Below, piece after piece: positions 17,444 through 26,773 of a DNA stretch of 64,000 bases. The position numbers were made by a program, and so were the translations under genes. The DNA is from Corynebacterium glaucum (GTDB lineage Bacteria; Actinomycetota; Actinomycetes; Mycobacteriales; Mycobacteriaceae), in assembly GCF_030408855.1 (NCBI RefSeq), contig NZ_CP047358.1:310001-374000 (forward strand), in the 5' to 3' direction. The notes under the pieces are model-generated. The model was not told the DNA's origin. It did no database searches and saw nothing but the letters and a program-made list of their open reading frames with translations. Numbering within the stretch: position 1 is the first letter of the stretch; each line of letters opens with the position of its first letter.

Positions 17444-19072
17444 ATGGATTCGCACGCGCTTGCACACAGCCTTGCACACAGTGTCGTTGACTCGCTCGCC
17501 CGCAACGTCACGGATGTGGTGATGAGCCCAGGTTCGCGCAACTCACCGTTGGCTTACGAGTTGCTGGCTCGCACGGATCTGCGCGTGCACATGCGTATCG
17601 ACGAACGGTCGGCCGCGTTCACAGCCCTCGGACTCGCCCGGGTCCAGCGGCGTCACGTGGCTGTGGTGATGACGTCCGGGACAGCCGTGGCCAACGCGTA
17701 TCCCGCGCTGATCGAGGCACACATGTCTCACACCCCGCTCGCGGTCGTGAGTGCGGACCGCCCCGAGCGGCTCATTGGCACGGGTGCCTCGCAAACAATC
17801 TGGCAGCAGGGGATCTTCGGCCGCTACGCTGCCACGCAGCAGGTCACCACGCTTGACGACGCAGCGGCGATCTCGTTCGTTGACGACCAGGTGCACATCA
17901 ACGTTGCCCTGGACATCCCGCTGGTGCCGGATGCGCTTCCCGAGGCCCACGGCGCTCCTCGCCGCGTCGGCCCCGGCCGCCTGGACACGAAACCCGCCTG
18001 GGTGGACCACGGCGCCGTCGACGTAGATCTCAGCCGTGACACGCTGGTGATCGCCGGCGATGAGGCGTGGGATGTGCCGGGACTCGAACATGTGCCCACC
18101 ATTGCGGAGCCGACCGCGCCGACCCCGTTCCACCAGGTGCATCCGTTGGCCGCGCGGTTCTTCGCTCAGAACGAGGTCGCCATTTCCCACGACGGCGGGG
18201 ACTTCGCTGCCTCGACCAAGCCGCAGCAGGTGATTGTGGTGGGGCATCCCACACTGCACCGCGACGTGATGGCCCTGCTGACGGATCCAGACATTGAGGT
18301 CATCGGCATCTCACGTACCGATGTCTTCACCGGCAAACCGGATCGGCGTGGCTCGCGCGTCAACGCCACCGGGCAGCCGAGCGATACGTGGTTGAAGATC
18401 TGCGAGGCAGCCGGTGACGTGGGGGCGGAAACCGTGCGCGCTGCGCTTGAGGACGACGAGTTCGGGTTCACCGGCCTCCACGTCGCCGCGGCCGTCTGTG
18501 ACACGCTCGCCGTCGGCGACACGCTCGTGCTCGGCTCCTCCAACCCGGTGCGCGACGCCAGCCTCGTTGGTATGCCGTTCGACGGGGTTGACACCTACGC
18601 CGCGCGCGGCGCTGCAGGCATCGACGGCACCGTTTCCCAGGCGGTGGGTATCGCCCTTGCCACCCAGGCGCTGCGGGCGGATGAGATCCGGGCGCCGCGC
18701 ACCGTTGCGCTCATGGGGGATCTCACCTTCTTGCACGACATCAATGGGCTGCTCATCGGCCCCGACGAGCCGCGCCCAGGAAATCTCACCATTGTGGTGG
18801 CCAACGATGACGGTGGCGGCATCTTCGAAGCACTGGAAGTCGGTGCCGAGCCAGTGCGAAAGGAATTTGAGCGGGCTTTCGGGACCCCGCACGGGGTGGA
18901 CGTCGAAAAGCTTGCGACTGCCCATGGTGCGCACTACCTCAAGGTTGAAACCCTGGCTGAGCTCAGCGAAGCCCTGATTGAACTGGAAGCGGAGCCCGCC
19001 CCGATTGCCGTAGTGGAGGCAGCGACAACCCGCGCGACTCGCCGCGCGCTTGCGCAAAGGCTGGCGAAGTAA
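17444..19072 (+). CDS. menD: SEPHCHC synthase
   Basis: A 542-residue thiamine-diphosphate enzyme. It adds 2-oxoglutarate-derived succinic semialdehyde to isochorismate, the first committed step of menaquinone synthesis. MenD landmarks are [14 protein letters not shown] near residue 26, the RIDERSAAF segment with the ThDP-activating Glu, and the C-terminal ThDP/Mg site [13 protein letters not shown] and [11 protein letters not shown]. The length is normal. The stop TAA shares its last base with the ATG of the following DUF3592 gene. Confidence 0.96.
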   Translation: MDSHALAHSLAHSVVDSLARNVTDVVMSPGSRNSPLAYELLARTDLRVHMRIDERSAAFTALGLARVQRRHVAVVMTSGTAVANAYPALIEAHMSHTPLAVVSADRPERLIGTGASQTIWQQGIFGRYAATQQVTTLDDAAAISFVDDQVHINVALDIPLVPDALPEAHGAPRRVGPGRLDTKPAWVDHGAVDVDLSRDTLVIAGDEAWDVPGLEHVPTIAEPTAPTPFHQVHPLAARFFAQNEVAISHDGGDFAASTKPQQVIVVGHPTLHRDVMALLTDPDIEVIGISRTDVFTGKPDRRGSRVNATGQPSDTWLKICEAAGDVGAETVRAALEDDEFGFTGLHVAAAVCDTLAVGDTLVLGSSNPVRDASLVGMPFDGVDTYAARGAAGIDGTVSQAVGIALATQALRADEIRAPRTVALMGDLTFLHDINGLLIGPDEPRPGNLTIVVANDDGGGIFEALEVGAEPVRKEFERAFGTPHGVDVEKLATAHGAHYLKVETLAELSEALIELEAEPAPIAVVEAATTRATRRALAQRLAK

Positions 19073-19479
19073 TGCAGGTGCGTCGCCGCCTACAGCAGCT
19101 CGTGCTGGCGCTGTACACCGCGGCCCTCCTCGGAGCTGTTGCGATGGTGCTCGGGCCCGTGATTAACGATGCGCACATTCACGCCGACCCCGGTCGCGGG
19201 ATTGCCACCGTGCTCAAAGTGGATCAGCACCGTACCGCCGTGGAGTACGAGGGCGAGGATGGCAAGCTCCACGCGCCACGCGCTGGATTGTTGTACCCAT
19301 CGGGCCTGGGGGAGGGGCAGCGAGTCTGGGTGACGTATGCCAAGTCTGACCCTGACCTGGTGAAAGTCGAAGGCCGCGGGTGGTACCTTTCGCTGCTGCC
19401 CGCCGGGTCGGTGACTGTGGTGGCGACGTTGATTGCCGCGGCTGGCTGGTTCGCGGTCTCCCGCGCAAAATTCATGTGA
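19072..19479 (+). CDS. DUF3592-like small membrane protein
   Basis: A 135-residue protein with two hydrophobic helices (residues about 8-30 and 105-128) flanking a beta-rich extracytoplasmic segment (VEYEGEDGKLHAPRAGLLYP, GQRVWVTY). The layout fits DUF3592. The function is unknown. The start overlaps the menD stop, so it is translated with menD. Confidence 0.75.
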   Translation: MQVRRRLQQLVLALYTAALLGAVAMVLGPVINDAHIHADPGRGIATVLKVDQHRTAVEYEGEDGKLHAPRAGLLYPSGLGEGQRVWVTYAKSDPDLVKVEGRGWYLSLLPAGSVTVVATLIAAAGWFAVSRAKFM

Positions 19480-19531
19480 ATTTTACGTCCGATTGGGCAA
19501 GCGTTTGTCCAGCGATGAAAGAATGCTACGC

Positions 19532-20734
19532 ATGCGTGTGGGAATCGTGGCCGAATCCTTTTTGCCGAACATCAACGGAGTGACCAACTCCGTGCTCCGG
19601 GTGCTCGAGCATCTCAAGCGCGAAGGCCACGAAGCCATCGTGGTTGCGCCGGGTGCCCGTGACTTTCAGGAAGAGGTGCCGGACTACCTCGGGTTTGAGA
19701 TCGTTCGCGTGCCCACGGTGATGATTCCCCTGATTGACTCGCTGCCGATCGGCGTGCCCACCACCACGGTTGCTGCCGCGCTGGCGGATTTCAAGCCGGA
19801 CGTGATCCACCTGGCCAGCCCGTTCGTGCTGGGTGGTGCAGGTGCGTTCGCTGCTCGCCAGCTCGACATCCCTGCTGTGGGGCTGTATCAGACCGACGTC
19901 GCTGGATTTGCCACGAAATACCACGCGGCGATGGTGGCTAACATCGCCTGGGACTGGACCCGCACGATCCACAACATGTGCCAGATGACGCTCGCGCCGT
20001 CTTCGGCGACGATCAGCGAGCTGGAGTCGCGCGGTATCAAGAACGTCAACCACTGGGGCCGCGGCGTGGACGCGGAACTGTTCCACCCGACGCGACGCTC
20101 CGAGGTGCTGCGACGCCAGTGGGATCCGACGGGGTCCAAGAAGATTGTTGGTTTTGTGGGGCGTTTGGCTGCGGAGAAGAGCGTGCACCGTCTCGCCCCG
20201 CTGGTGGCGAACCAAGACATCCAACTGGTTGTTGTCGGCGATGGTCCGGAGCGCCAGGCGCTTGAAGAGGCGCTGCCCGGTGCAGTGTTCACCGGCGCAC
20301 TGAGCGGCGAGTCCCTGGCGCGCGCGTACGCGTCGCTGGACCTGTTCATACACACCGGCGAGTTCGAGACCTTCTGCCAGGCGATCCAGGAAGCGCAGGC
20401 CTCCGGTGTACCCACCATTGGTCCGCGCGCCGGCGGCCCGATCGACCTGATCGACCACGGGGTCAACGGCCTGCTGCTCGACGTGGACACCTTCGAGGCT
20501 GAGCTGCCGGATGCGGCGAGCTGGGTCCTCGACGATGCGCGCCTGGACAACTTGAAGGCCACCGCCCGCGAGTCGGTTGCAGACAAGACCTGGCAGGCGC
20601 TCGGCGAGCAGTTGATGGGCTACTACGAAGAGGTTGTCAAGGGCTACAACCGCAACGTGATCCGAATCTTCGGTCGCGATGTCAACCTGCCCGCGTGGGC
20701 GCGGGGACCGCGCCGCCTGCGCCGCGGGGCGTGA
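19532..20734 (+). CDS. mgtA: GDP-mannose-dependent alpha-mannosyltransferase MgtA (copy 1)
   Basis: A 400-residue GT-B glycosyltransferase of family 4. In C. glutamicum MgtA adds mannose to glucuronosyl diacylglycerol to make ManGlcA-diacylglycerol, an anchor of lipomannan-like glycolipid. The N-terminal MRVGIVAESFLPNINGVTNS, the GFVGRLAAEKSVHRL donor loop and the E-x7-E motif EFETFCQAIQEAQASG are visible. Its position between menD and menG matches the genus. ATG 19532 is supported by alignment with copy 2; ATG 19523 is an alternative. A second copy, about 80% identical by eye, is at 31155. Confidence 0.9.
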   Translation: MRVGIVAESFLPNINGVTNSVLRVLEHLKREGHEAIVVAPGARDFQEEVPDYLGFEIVRVPTVMIPLIDSLPIGVPTTTVAAALADFKPDVIHLASPFVLGGAGAFAARQLDIPAVGLYQTDVAGFATKYHAAMVANIAWDWTRTIHNMCQMTLAPSSATISELESRGIKNVNHWGRGVDAELFHPTRRSEVLRRQWDPTGSKKIVGFVGRLAAEKSVHRLAPLVANQDIQLVVVGDGPERQALEEALPGAVFTGALSGESLARAYASLDLFIHTGEFETFCQAIQEAQASGVPTIGPRAGGPIDLIDHGVNGLLLDVDTFEAELPDAASWVLDDARLDNLKATARESVADKTWQALGEQLMGYYEEVVKGYNRNVIRIFGRDVNLPAWARGPRRLRRGA

Positions 20735-20808
20735 ACTGTATCACCCACGCCGAAAAAACCGTTCCAGACCTTTCCTAACCGCTTCGAATAAGAGTAGGTT
20801 CGCTTTTG

Positions 20809-20827
20809 TAAAGCAAGCCTTACTTAA
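20809..20827. promoter_or_regulatory. Candidate DtxR/IdeR iron box upstream of feoA
   Basis: taaagcaagccttacttaa matches the 19-bp DtxR consensus TTAGGTTAGCCTAACCTAA at 13 positions, including the GCCT core, and sits 14 bp before the feoA start. It predicts iron-dependent repression of feoABC. Confidence 0.6.
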
Positions 20828-20841
20828 AGGAGCCTGCACGC

Positions 20842-21090
20842 ATGGGTGGCACGGCAACACTAATGGACATCCCCGTGGGGAAACGCGCGGTGATCAACTC
20901 CGCCACGGTCGATGGGACGCTGAACCGCCGACTCCGCGAACTCGGCCTGCGCAGCGGTGCCGAAGTCACCGTCATGCAGAAGACCGCCGGCGGCGGCCGA
21001 GTCGTCAAAGTCCGCGGCACCCACTACGCGCTGGACACCTTCGCGCTCAAGCACATCTTGGTCGACGCGGCCCCGGGTGAAAGCAAATGA
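20842..21090 (+). CDS. feoA: Ferrous iron transport protein A
   Basis: An 82-residue SH3-like protein of the FeoA family (MDIPVGKRAVI, RRLRELGLRSGAEVTVMQKT, VKVRGTHYALD). It is thought to regulate the FeoB permease from the cytoplasm. AAAGGAG lies upstream of ATG 20842. It overlaps feoB by 4 bp. The DtxR-like box directly upstream supports control by iron. Confidence 0.93.
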   Translation: MGGTATLMDIPVGKRAVINSATVDGTLNRRLRELGLRSGAEVTVMQKTAGGGRVVKVRGTHYALDTFALKHILVDAAPGESK

Positions 21091-23051
21091 GCACTCCGAA
21101 AGTTAGTACGCCGGATCCCACCGCAGCCTGCTCCCACTGCGACGCCTCTGCGGCGGAGGTCGCCACCGGCGCGCCCACGATCGCCCTGGTCGGCTCCCCG
21201 AACGCAGGTAAGTCGACCCTCTTCAACGCGCTGACCGGCGCCGGCGTGAAAATGGGCAACTGGCCGGGCACCACCGTCGAAGTCTCGCGCGGGGTGTGGC
21301 ACACGCCCGGGGTGGGTAGTGATCGCCTCAATGTCATCGACTTCCCCGGCGCTTACTCGCTCGACCCGGTCAGCCCCGATGAGGCGCTCACCCGCGAGCT
21401 GTTGTTCGACAGCCCCGACTCCCAACGCCCCGACCTGGTGCTGGTCGCGGTCGACACCTCGAATATCGCGCGCGGCCTCTACCTCGCCGCACAGCTCGCC
21501 GAGCACCCGTACCAAATGGTCATCGCCCTGACCAAGGCTGATGTGGCGCAGCGCCAGGGCCTCGAGGTGGACCCGGATCGTCTCTCCCGTGCCTTGGGCA
21601 TCCCGGTCGTCGCCGTCGATCCGCGCCGCCGCGATGTCACCGCCCTCGCCGAAGCTGTGCATGCGCAGCTCCACGCGCCGATCGAAACGGTCCGCCCCGT
21701 GGAAGTGCAATCCACGAACTCGGACGCCGATCTTGCCGCCGCCGATGCCCGCTTCGAGTGGATCGACCACGCCGTCGCCTCAGCGACCGTGCGCGACGAG
21801 CAGCGGGCTTCCACCACCGAAACCATCGACCGCTTCGTCCTCCACCCCGTCCTCGGACCGCTCATCTTCCTCGCCGTGATGTTCCTGGTCTTTCAAATCA
21901 CCATCACACTCGCCGCCCCACTGCAAACCCTCCTCGAAGACTTCTTCACCGGCCCGCTCTCACAGTGGGCGGAAGCAGCACTCGCCGCCGTCGGGCTCGA
22001 CTTCCCCTTCATTAAGGGCTTGCTTATCGACGGCCTGATCGGCGGTGTCGGCATGGTCCTCACGTTCGTCCCTCTGATGGCGCTGATGTTCCTGTGCCTC
22101 GCAGTCCTGGAAGATTCCGGGTACATGGCGCGCGCGGCCGTTGTGGCCGATCGGCTGATGCGCGCGATCGGGTTGCCGGGCAAAGCGTTCATCCCGCTCA
22201 TCGTTGGGTTTGGCTGCAATGTCCCGGCGATCTCCGCGACCCGGGTGCTCAGCACGCCGCTGCAACGCCGGATGACTGCGCTGCTCGTGCCGTTCACCTC
22301 TTGCTCGGCGCGGCTTACCGTGTACGTGATGCTGGGTCACACGTTCTTCCCTGAGCACGCGGGACTCGTGGTGTTCGCCATGTACGTGGTTTCGATCCTG
22401 CTGGTGGTGTTCGCCGGCCTGCTGCTGAAGACGCTGCTGTGGCGCACCATGGGGGCGGACCCGTTGGTGATCGATCTGCCCGTGTACCAGCTGCCCACCG
22501 CGCGTCTGACTGCGACGGTCACCTGGGCACGCCTCAAGGGATTCCTGCGCACCGCAGGCGGCATTATCGTGGCAACCGTCATCGCCATCTGGTTTCTGCT
22601 TTCCACCCCAGCGGTCGCAGGGCACAGCTGGGGTGACGAGGAGCTCGCGCCGCAGGACTCGGTCTACGGCGTGGTCTCCGAAACCATTGCGCCGGTCTTT
22701 GAACCCGCCGGGTTCGGTTCGTGGTCGCTGACCGGTCCGCTGATCACTGGCTTCCTGGCCAAGGAGGCGTTGATCTCCACTTGGGCGCAGACCTACGCTG
22801 TGGAAGAAGACTCGGCGGATCTAGCGACCGCAGTACGCGAGGATTTCGACCAGGCCTCCGGCGGCCACGGCATCGCCGCGGTGTGGGCGTACATGATCTT
22901 CCTCATGGGCTACACGCCGTGCGTGGCCACACTCGCCGCACAGCGCCGCGAGATCGGCCTGAAGTGGACGCTCATCGGCGTGGTGGGACAACTCGCGCTT
23001 GCCTGGTTGCTCGCGGTGGTCACGTTCCAAATGCTTCGGATATTCATGTAG
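21087..23051 (+). CDS. feoB: Ferrous iron transporter FeoB
   Basis: A 654-residue membrane GTPase that imports Fe2+. The N-terminal G domain shows G1 GSPNAGKSTLFN near residue 38, G2/T, G3 DFPGAYSL and G4 ALTKAD. Membrane core motifs include LIVGFGCNVPAISATR and TSCSARLTVY, the two Cys-containing Gate segments. A short N-terminal extension carries a CSHC pair that could bind metal. It overlaps feoA and is followed 9 bp later by a FeoC-like gene. Confidence 0.95.
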   Translation: MSTPKVSTPDPTAACSHCDASAAEVATGAPTIALVGSPNAGKSTLFNALTGAGVKMGNWPGTTVEVSRGVWHTPGVGSDRLNVIDFPGAYSLDPVSPDEALTRELLFDSPDSQRPDLVLVAVDTSNIARGLYLAAQLAEHPYQMVIALTKADVAQRQGLEVDPDRLSRALGIPVVAVDPRRRDVTALAEAVHAQLHAPIETVRPVEVQSTNSDADLAAADARFEWIDHAVASATVRDEQRASTTETIDRFVLHPVLGPLIFLAVMFLVFQITITLAAPLQTLLEDFFTGPLSQWAEAALAAVGLDFPFIKGLLIDGLIGGVGMVLTFVPLMALMFLCLAVLEDSGYMARAAVVADRLMRAIGLPGKAFIPLIVGFGCNVPAISATRVLSTPLQRRMTALLVPFTSCSARLTVYVMLGHTFFPEHAGLVVFAMYVVSILLVVFAGLLLKTLLWRTMGADPLVIDLPVYQLPTARLTATVTWARLKGFLRTAGGIIVATVIAIWFLLSTPAVAGHSWGDEELAPQDSVYGVVSETIAPVFEPAGFGSWSLTGPLITGFLAKEALISTWAQTYAVEEDSADLATAVREDFDQASGGHGIAAVWAYMIFLMGYTPCVATLAAQRREIGLKWTLIGVVGQLALAWLLAVVTFQMLRIFM

Positions 23052-23060
23052 GCGGAAGCA

Positions 23061-23372
23061 ATGTTTCGTCGACAAGCAACTAAGCCCCAAACCCCGAAAC
23101 GTCCCGTGGAAGCGGTGACCCAAGCGATCCGCGACGGTGCCCGCAGCCGCGCCGAGATTCGGCGAACCACGGGCTTGAGCGATTCCACGGTGGACGCAAT
23201 CATCCACCATCTTCAGCGCACCGGACGGCTGAGCCTAGAAGCGCTCGGCGGCAGCTGCGCCGGCGGCGGGTGCAGTTCTTGCGTGGCGGCTAAAGCGAAC
23301 GGCGGCTGCGCAACGGGCGCGGGCGGGGGAGGCCCTGTCGCACTCGTGCTGACCACGCGCAGGCCGGAGTAG
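23061..23372 (+). CDS. FeoC-like winged-helix protein with Cys cluster
   Basis: A 103-residue protein. Residues about 10-55 form a winged helix (RSRAEIRRTTGLSDSTVDAI). A Gly-rich loop then carries four Cys (SCAGGGCSSC and, later, GGC), placed where FeoC proteins bind an Fe-S cluster. As third gene of feoABC it probably senses iron or oxygen and tunes FeoB. The exact family is inferred from position, the helix and the Cys pattern. Confidence 0.75.
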   Translation: MFRRQATKPQTPKRPVEAVTQAIRDGARSRAEIRRTTGLSDSTVDAIIHHLQRTGRLSLEALGGSCAGGGCSSCVAAKANGGCATGAGGGGPVALVLTTRRPE

Positions 23373-23396
23373 GCCGCCCGCGTAGACTTGCCAACC

Positions 23397-24089
23397 ATGG
23401 CCAAGGCGAACCTGGACAAGCAGCCCTTCGACGTTGCCGGGATGTTCGACGACGTGGGGGAGCGCTACGACATCACCAACACGGTGCTGTCCTTCGGCTT
23501 GGATAGAAGGTGGCGCACCAAGACCCGCAAGCGCCTTGATCTGAAACCGGGGGAACGGGTGTTGGACCTCGCCGCGGGTACGGCGGTGTCCACCGTTGAG
23601 CTGCAAAAGTCGGGCGCGTGGGTGGTGGCGTGCGACTTTTCCCAGGGCATGCTCGCCGCTGGGCGCAACCGGGAGGTGCCGAAAGTTGCCGGAGACGCGA
23701 TGCACTTGCCGTTTGCTAGCGAGGTGTTCGATGCAGTCACTATTTCCTACGGGCTGCGCAACATCCACGACTTCGAGGCAGGCCTGCGCGAGATGGCGCG
23801 CGTGACCAAGCCGGGCGGGCGGTTGACGGTCAACGAGTTCTCCACGCCGATCATCCCGGGTTTTCGCACCCTATATAAGGAGTACTTGCCGCTTGCGCTG
23901 CCGCGCGTGGCCAAAGTGTTCTCCTCCAACCCGGAGGCGTACGAGTACTTAGCCGAGTCCATCCGCGCATGGCCGGACCAGGAGGCGCTTGCCGCAGCGA
24001 TCAACCGCAGCGGATGGGAAGGCGCTGGCTGGCAGGACCTCACCGGCGGGATTGTTGCGCTGCACAGCGCGACGAAGCGGCTGGGCTAG
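23397..24089 (+). CDS. menG: Demethylmenaquinone methyltransferase
   Basis: A 230-residue SAM-dependent methyltransferase (UbiE family) that makes the last ring methylation of menaquinone. SAM-binding VLDLAAGTA lies near residue 61, and UbiE motifs YGLRNIHDF and LTVNEFSTP are present. ATG 23397 gives the standard [13 protein letters not shown] start. A diverged duplicate of exactly this 5' end, without the rest of the gene, is found at 35784-35838. Confidence 0.93.
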   Translation: MAKANLDKQPFDVAGMFDDVGERYDITNTVLSFGLDRRWRTKTRKRLDLKPGERVLDLAAGTAVSTVELQKSGAWVVACDFSQGMLAAGRNREVPKVAGDAMHLPFASEVFDAVTISYGLRNIHDFEAGLREMARVTKPGGRLTVNEFSTPIIPGFRTLYKEYLPLALPRVAKVFSSNPEAYEYLAESIRAWPDQEALAAAINRSGWEGAGWQDLTGGIVALHSATKRLG

Positions 24090-24111
24090 GCCACTGGGCT
24101 AAGCCGTATAA

Positions 24112-25374
24112 CTAGGCAGCATTCCACAACGGCGCGTCTTTCGGGGCGAGCTTGCCCGCGGTGCGCCACGCGCGCGCCACGAGGTCGCGGTCCGCGTCGC
24201 TGATCATGTTGCCCATGAGCCGTGCTGCTGCGGGCATCAGGTACTCGCCGCCGATTCCGCGCATGGCCAGCGGCGCGACGGCGGGCAGGAACTGGGGGTA
24301 GGTCAACAGGCGCGCGGCCGTGCGGGCTAACGCAAACGCTTCGCCGTAGGCCTCCCGCAGCGCGAGAGGCCAAGCCAGCGTGAGGTCGGGGTTCTTGCCG
24401 GCGCGGGTGATGAGGGCGATGGCCATCACGGCGGTTTCCATGCCGTAGTCAATGCCTTCGCCGTTGAGCGGGTTCACGCAGGCAGCGGCGTCGCCGATCA
24501 GCGCCCAGTTCGCACCCGCCACGTTGGATACCGCCCCGCCCATGGGCAGCAGCGCCGAGGTGACAGCTTCCTCGGGACCCAGCCCCCAGGTGTCGCGTTG
24601 TTGCGCGGCGTAGAAGCTGAGCAGCTTCTTCGTGTTCACTCTCGCCGGGCGGGTGTCGGTGGACAGCGCCCCGCAACCGAGGTTCACATAACCGGTGCCG
24701 TCGAGCTCGCCCAGCGGGAAGATCCAGCCGTAGCCGGGTTGCACCTCGCCGCTGTCATCGCGCAGCTCGACGTGAGAGTGCATCCACGGCTCGTTCGCGG
24801 TCTCGACGGAATCGGTCGCGCAGTACGAGCGGGCCGCGATGCCGTAGACCTCGCTCTTGTGCCAGATGCGCCCCAGCTGTTTGCCAAAGGGGGAGCGCAC
24901 GCCGTCGGCGACAATCACCCATTTCGCGCTCACCGGCCCGCGGGCGGTAAGGACGTGGCTGATGCGCCCGCCTTCGAACTCCGCTCCGGTCGCAGGACAC
25001 TCCTGCCACACGGTGGCGCCGGCCTTGGCTGCCTCGGTGACCAGAGCGTCGTCGAAAATCTTGCGCGGGCTGGCCGAACCCTCGGTGCCGTAGACGCCCT
25101 CGGGCCAGGGGGCGGTGACATCGCCGCCAAAGCCGTGCAACTTCAGCCCGCGGTTGCGATACGCAGGCAAAACGTGGTCGAGTCCGAGCTGCCGAAGCGT
25201 GTGCACCGCGCGGGGGGTGAGTCCGTCGCCGCAGGTTTTGTCTCGGCGTTTGGCAGAGGCGTCGATAAGCAAAGTGTGCAAACCTGCCCGCTGTGCTGCG
25301 ATGGCTGCCGTGGACCCGGAGGGGCCGGCGCCGACAACGACGCAATCGAACGCGAATGTGCTCACCCCGGTCAT
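24112..25374 (-). CDS. menJ: Menaquinone reductase MenJ-like (geranylgeranyl reductase family)
   Basis: A 420-residue FAD enzyme. The dinucleotide fold VVVGAGPSGSTAA starts near residue 11, followed by TCGDGLTPRAV and the second FAD motif WALIGDAAACVNPLNGEGI. In mycobacteria MenJ saturates the beta-isoprene of menaquinone and lies between menG and a polyprenyl diphosphate synthase gene, the same order as here. The name rests on that synteny plus the family. It is convergent with menG and divergent from the polyprenyl synthase gene. Confidence 0.85.
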   Translation of the reverse strand: MTGVSTFAFDCVVVGAGPSGSTAAIAAQRAGLHTLLIDASAKRRDKTCGDGLTPRAVHTLRQLGLDHVLPAYRNRGLKLHGFGGDVTAPWPEGVYGTEGSASPRKIFDDALVTEAAKAGATVWQECPATGAEFEGGRISHVLTARGPVSAKWVIVADGVRSPFGKQLGRIWHKSEVYGIAARSYCATDSVETANEPWMHSHVELRDDSGEVQPGYGWIFPLGELDGTGYVNLGCGALSTDTRPARVNTKKLLSFYAAQQRDTWGLGPEEAVTSALLPMGGAVSNVAGANWALIGDAAACVNPLNGEGIDYGMETAVMAIALITRAGKNPDLTLAWPLALREAYGEAFALARTAARLLTYPQFLPAVAPLAMRGIGGEYLMPAAARLMGNMISDADRDLVARAWRTAGKLAPKDAPLWNAA

Positions 25375-25504
25375 TGTGCCAGCCGGGGGCCTACTGTCGT
25401 GCGCGGGGGAGGTATTCGGCTACGGTATTTGGAGACATGTGCGCGCCGTTTCTGACGCCATTTTGCAGCTGACAACCGCCCATAACTTGCAAGGACAGTG
25501 ACCG

Positions 25505-26521
25505 ATGACCCACGGCATCCAACCGTCGCCACGAGGCGGGTTCACCATCGACCTCGGCGACGAGGCGCTGTCGATGCGTGTGGCCCGCGGAATGAGCGCG
25601 GTGGAAGACCTGCTGGGCGAGCGGCTGAACCACGGTGAGCCGTTCATCGCGGAGAAGGTCAACCACCTCGCCTTTGCCGGCGGCAAGCGGTTCCGCCCGC
25701 TCATGGCGCTGCTGTGCAGCGAGTTCGGGCCGGATCCGGAGGCAGAGAACGTGGTCAAGGGTGCGGTGCTCACCGAGATGGTGCACTTAGCCACCTTGTA
25801 TCACGACGACGTGATGGATGAGGCGGAGAAGCGCCGCGGCGTGGAGTCGGCGAACCAGCGCTGGGGCAACTCCGTGGCTATTCTGGCCGGCGATATTCTG
25901 CTGGCGCACACCTCGCGGTTGATGAGTGAGATTGACACCGAAACTGTTGCGTACTTCGCGGATACGTTTCAGACGCTGGTTACCGGGCAAATGCGCGAGA
26001 CTGAAGGTGCGCGCGGGACGGATCCGGTCGAGCACTACATCAAGGTGGTCGAGGAAAAGACCGGTGTGCTCATTGCGTGTGCCGCGTATCTGGGGGCGAA
26101 GCTATCCGGTGCCCCGGAAGATGTGCGGAGGAGCTGCGAGCGCCTCGGTGCCGCCGTGGGCGTAGTGTTTCAGATCGTCGACGATATCATCGACATCTTC
26201 TCCGATGCCTCCCAGTCGGGAAAGACCCCGGGCACCGACCTGCGCGAGGGCGTGTTCACCCTGCCAGTCCTTTACGCACTGGAGGAGGACACCCCGGCGG
26301 GCGAGGAGCTACGAGGTTTGCTCACCGGTCCGCTGACCAACGACGCCGACGTCGCACGGGCCCTCGAGCTGATCAGCCAAACCCGTGGGCGCGAGCGCGC
26401 CCTGGAGAAGGTTCGCGAGTACCTCGCCGTGGTGGAGCAGGAGCTTGCTTCGCTTCCCGACGGCCCGGCCAACGAAGCTCTCCAGCGACTGGCGGAAGTC
26501 ACCGTCGACCGCGTGGGCTAA
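25505..26521 (+). CDS. Polyprenyl diphosphate synthase (menaquinone side chain)
   Basis: A 338-residue trans-prenyltransferase. It has the first Asp-rich motif YHDDVMDEAEKRRG near residue 99 and the second DDIIDIFSD near 225, which bind Mg-diphosphate. The length and motifs match the octa/nonaprenyl synthases (IspB, GrcC1). Next to menG and menJ it most likely makes the menaquinone tail. The ATG is preceded by AAGGACAGTGACCG. Confidence 0.92.
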   Translation: MTHGIQPSPRGGFTIDLGDEALSMRVARGMSAVEDLLGERLNHGEPFIAEKVNHLAFAGGKRFRPLMALLCSEFGPDPEAENVVKGAVLTEMVHLATLYHDDVMDEAEKRRGVESANQRWGNSVAILAGDILLAHTSRLMSEIDTETVAYFADTFQTLVTGQMRETEGARGTDPVEHYIKVVEEKTGVLIACAAYLGAKLSGAPEDVRRSCERLGAAVGVVFQIVDDIIDIFSDASQSGKTPGTDLREGVFTLPVLYALEEDTPAGEELRGLLTGPLTNDADVARALELISQTRGRERALEKVREYLAVVEQELASLPDGPANEALQRLAEVTVDRVG

Positions 26522-26604
26522 GCGCTTCGTTTGCTTTGGTGTCCAGGGAATTTGCAACCTGGCGCTAGTGGTGATGTAGAGTAAGCAACGCACTTTGAGT
26601 GCGC

Positions 26605-26686
26605 GCCAGGTTGCCCGAGCGGCCAAAGGGAGCGGACTGTAAATCCGCCGGCATTGCCTTCAGAAGTTCGAATCTTCTACCTGGCA
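26605..26686 (+). tRNA. tRNA-Tyr (GTA)
   Basis: The acceptor stem gccaggt pairs with acctggc, the anticodon loop contains GTA, and there is a long variable arm as expected for bacterial tRNA-Tyr. CCA is not encoded. Confidence 0.95.
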
Positions 26687-26694
26687 CTCTTTCG

Positions 26695-26725
26695 AAAGCC
26701 CCGTACCCCACCAGGTGCGGGGCTT
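26695..26725 (+). terminator. Rho-independent terminator after tRNA-Tyr
   Basis: aaagccccg...cggggcttt forms a strong stem with a short loop, 9 bp downstream of the tRNA. Confidence 0.75.
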
Positions 26726-26773
26726 TGTGCGTTAGCGCAGCATGCGGGACTGGCGAACGGTATTTTCGAGCTC

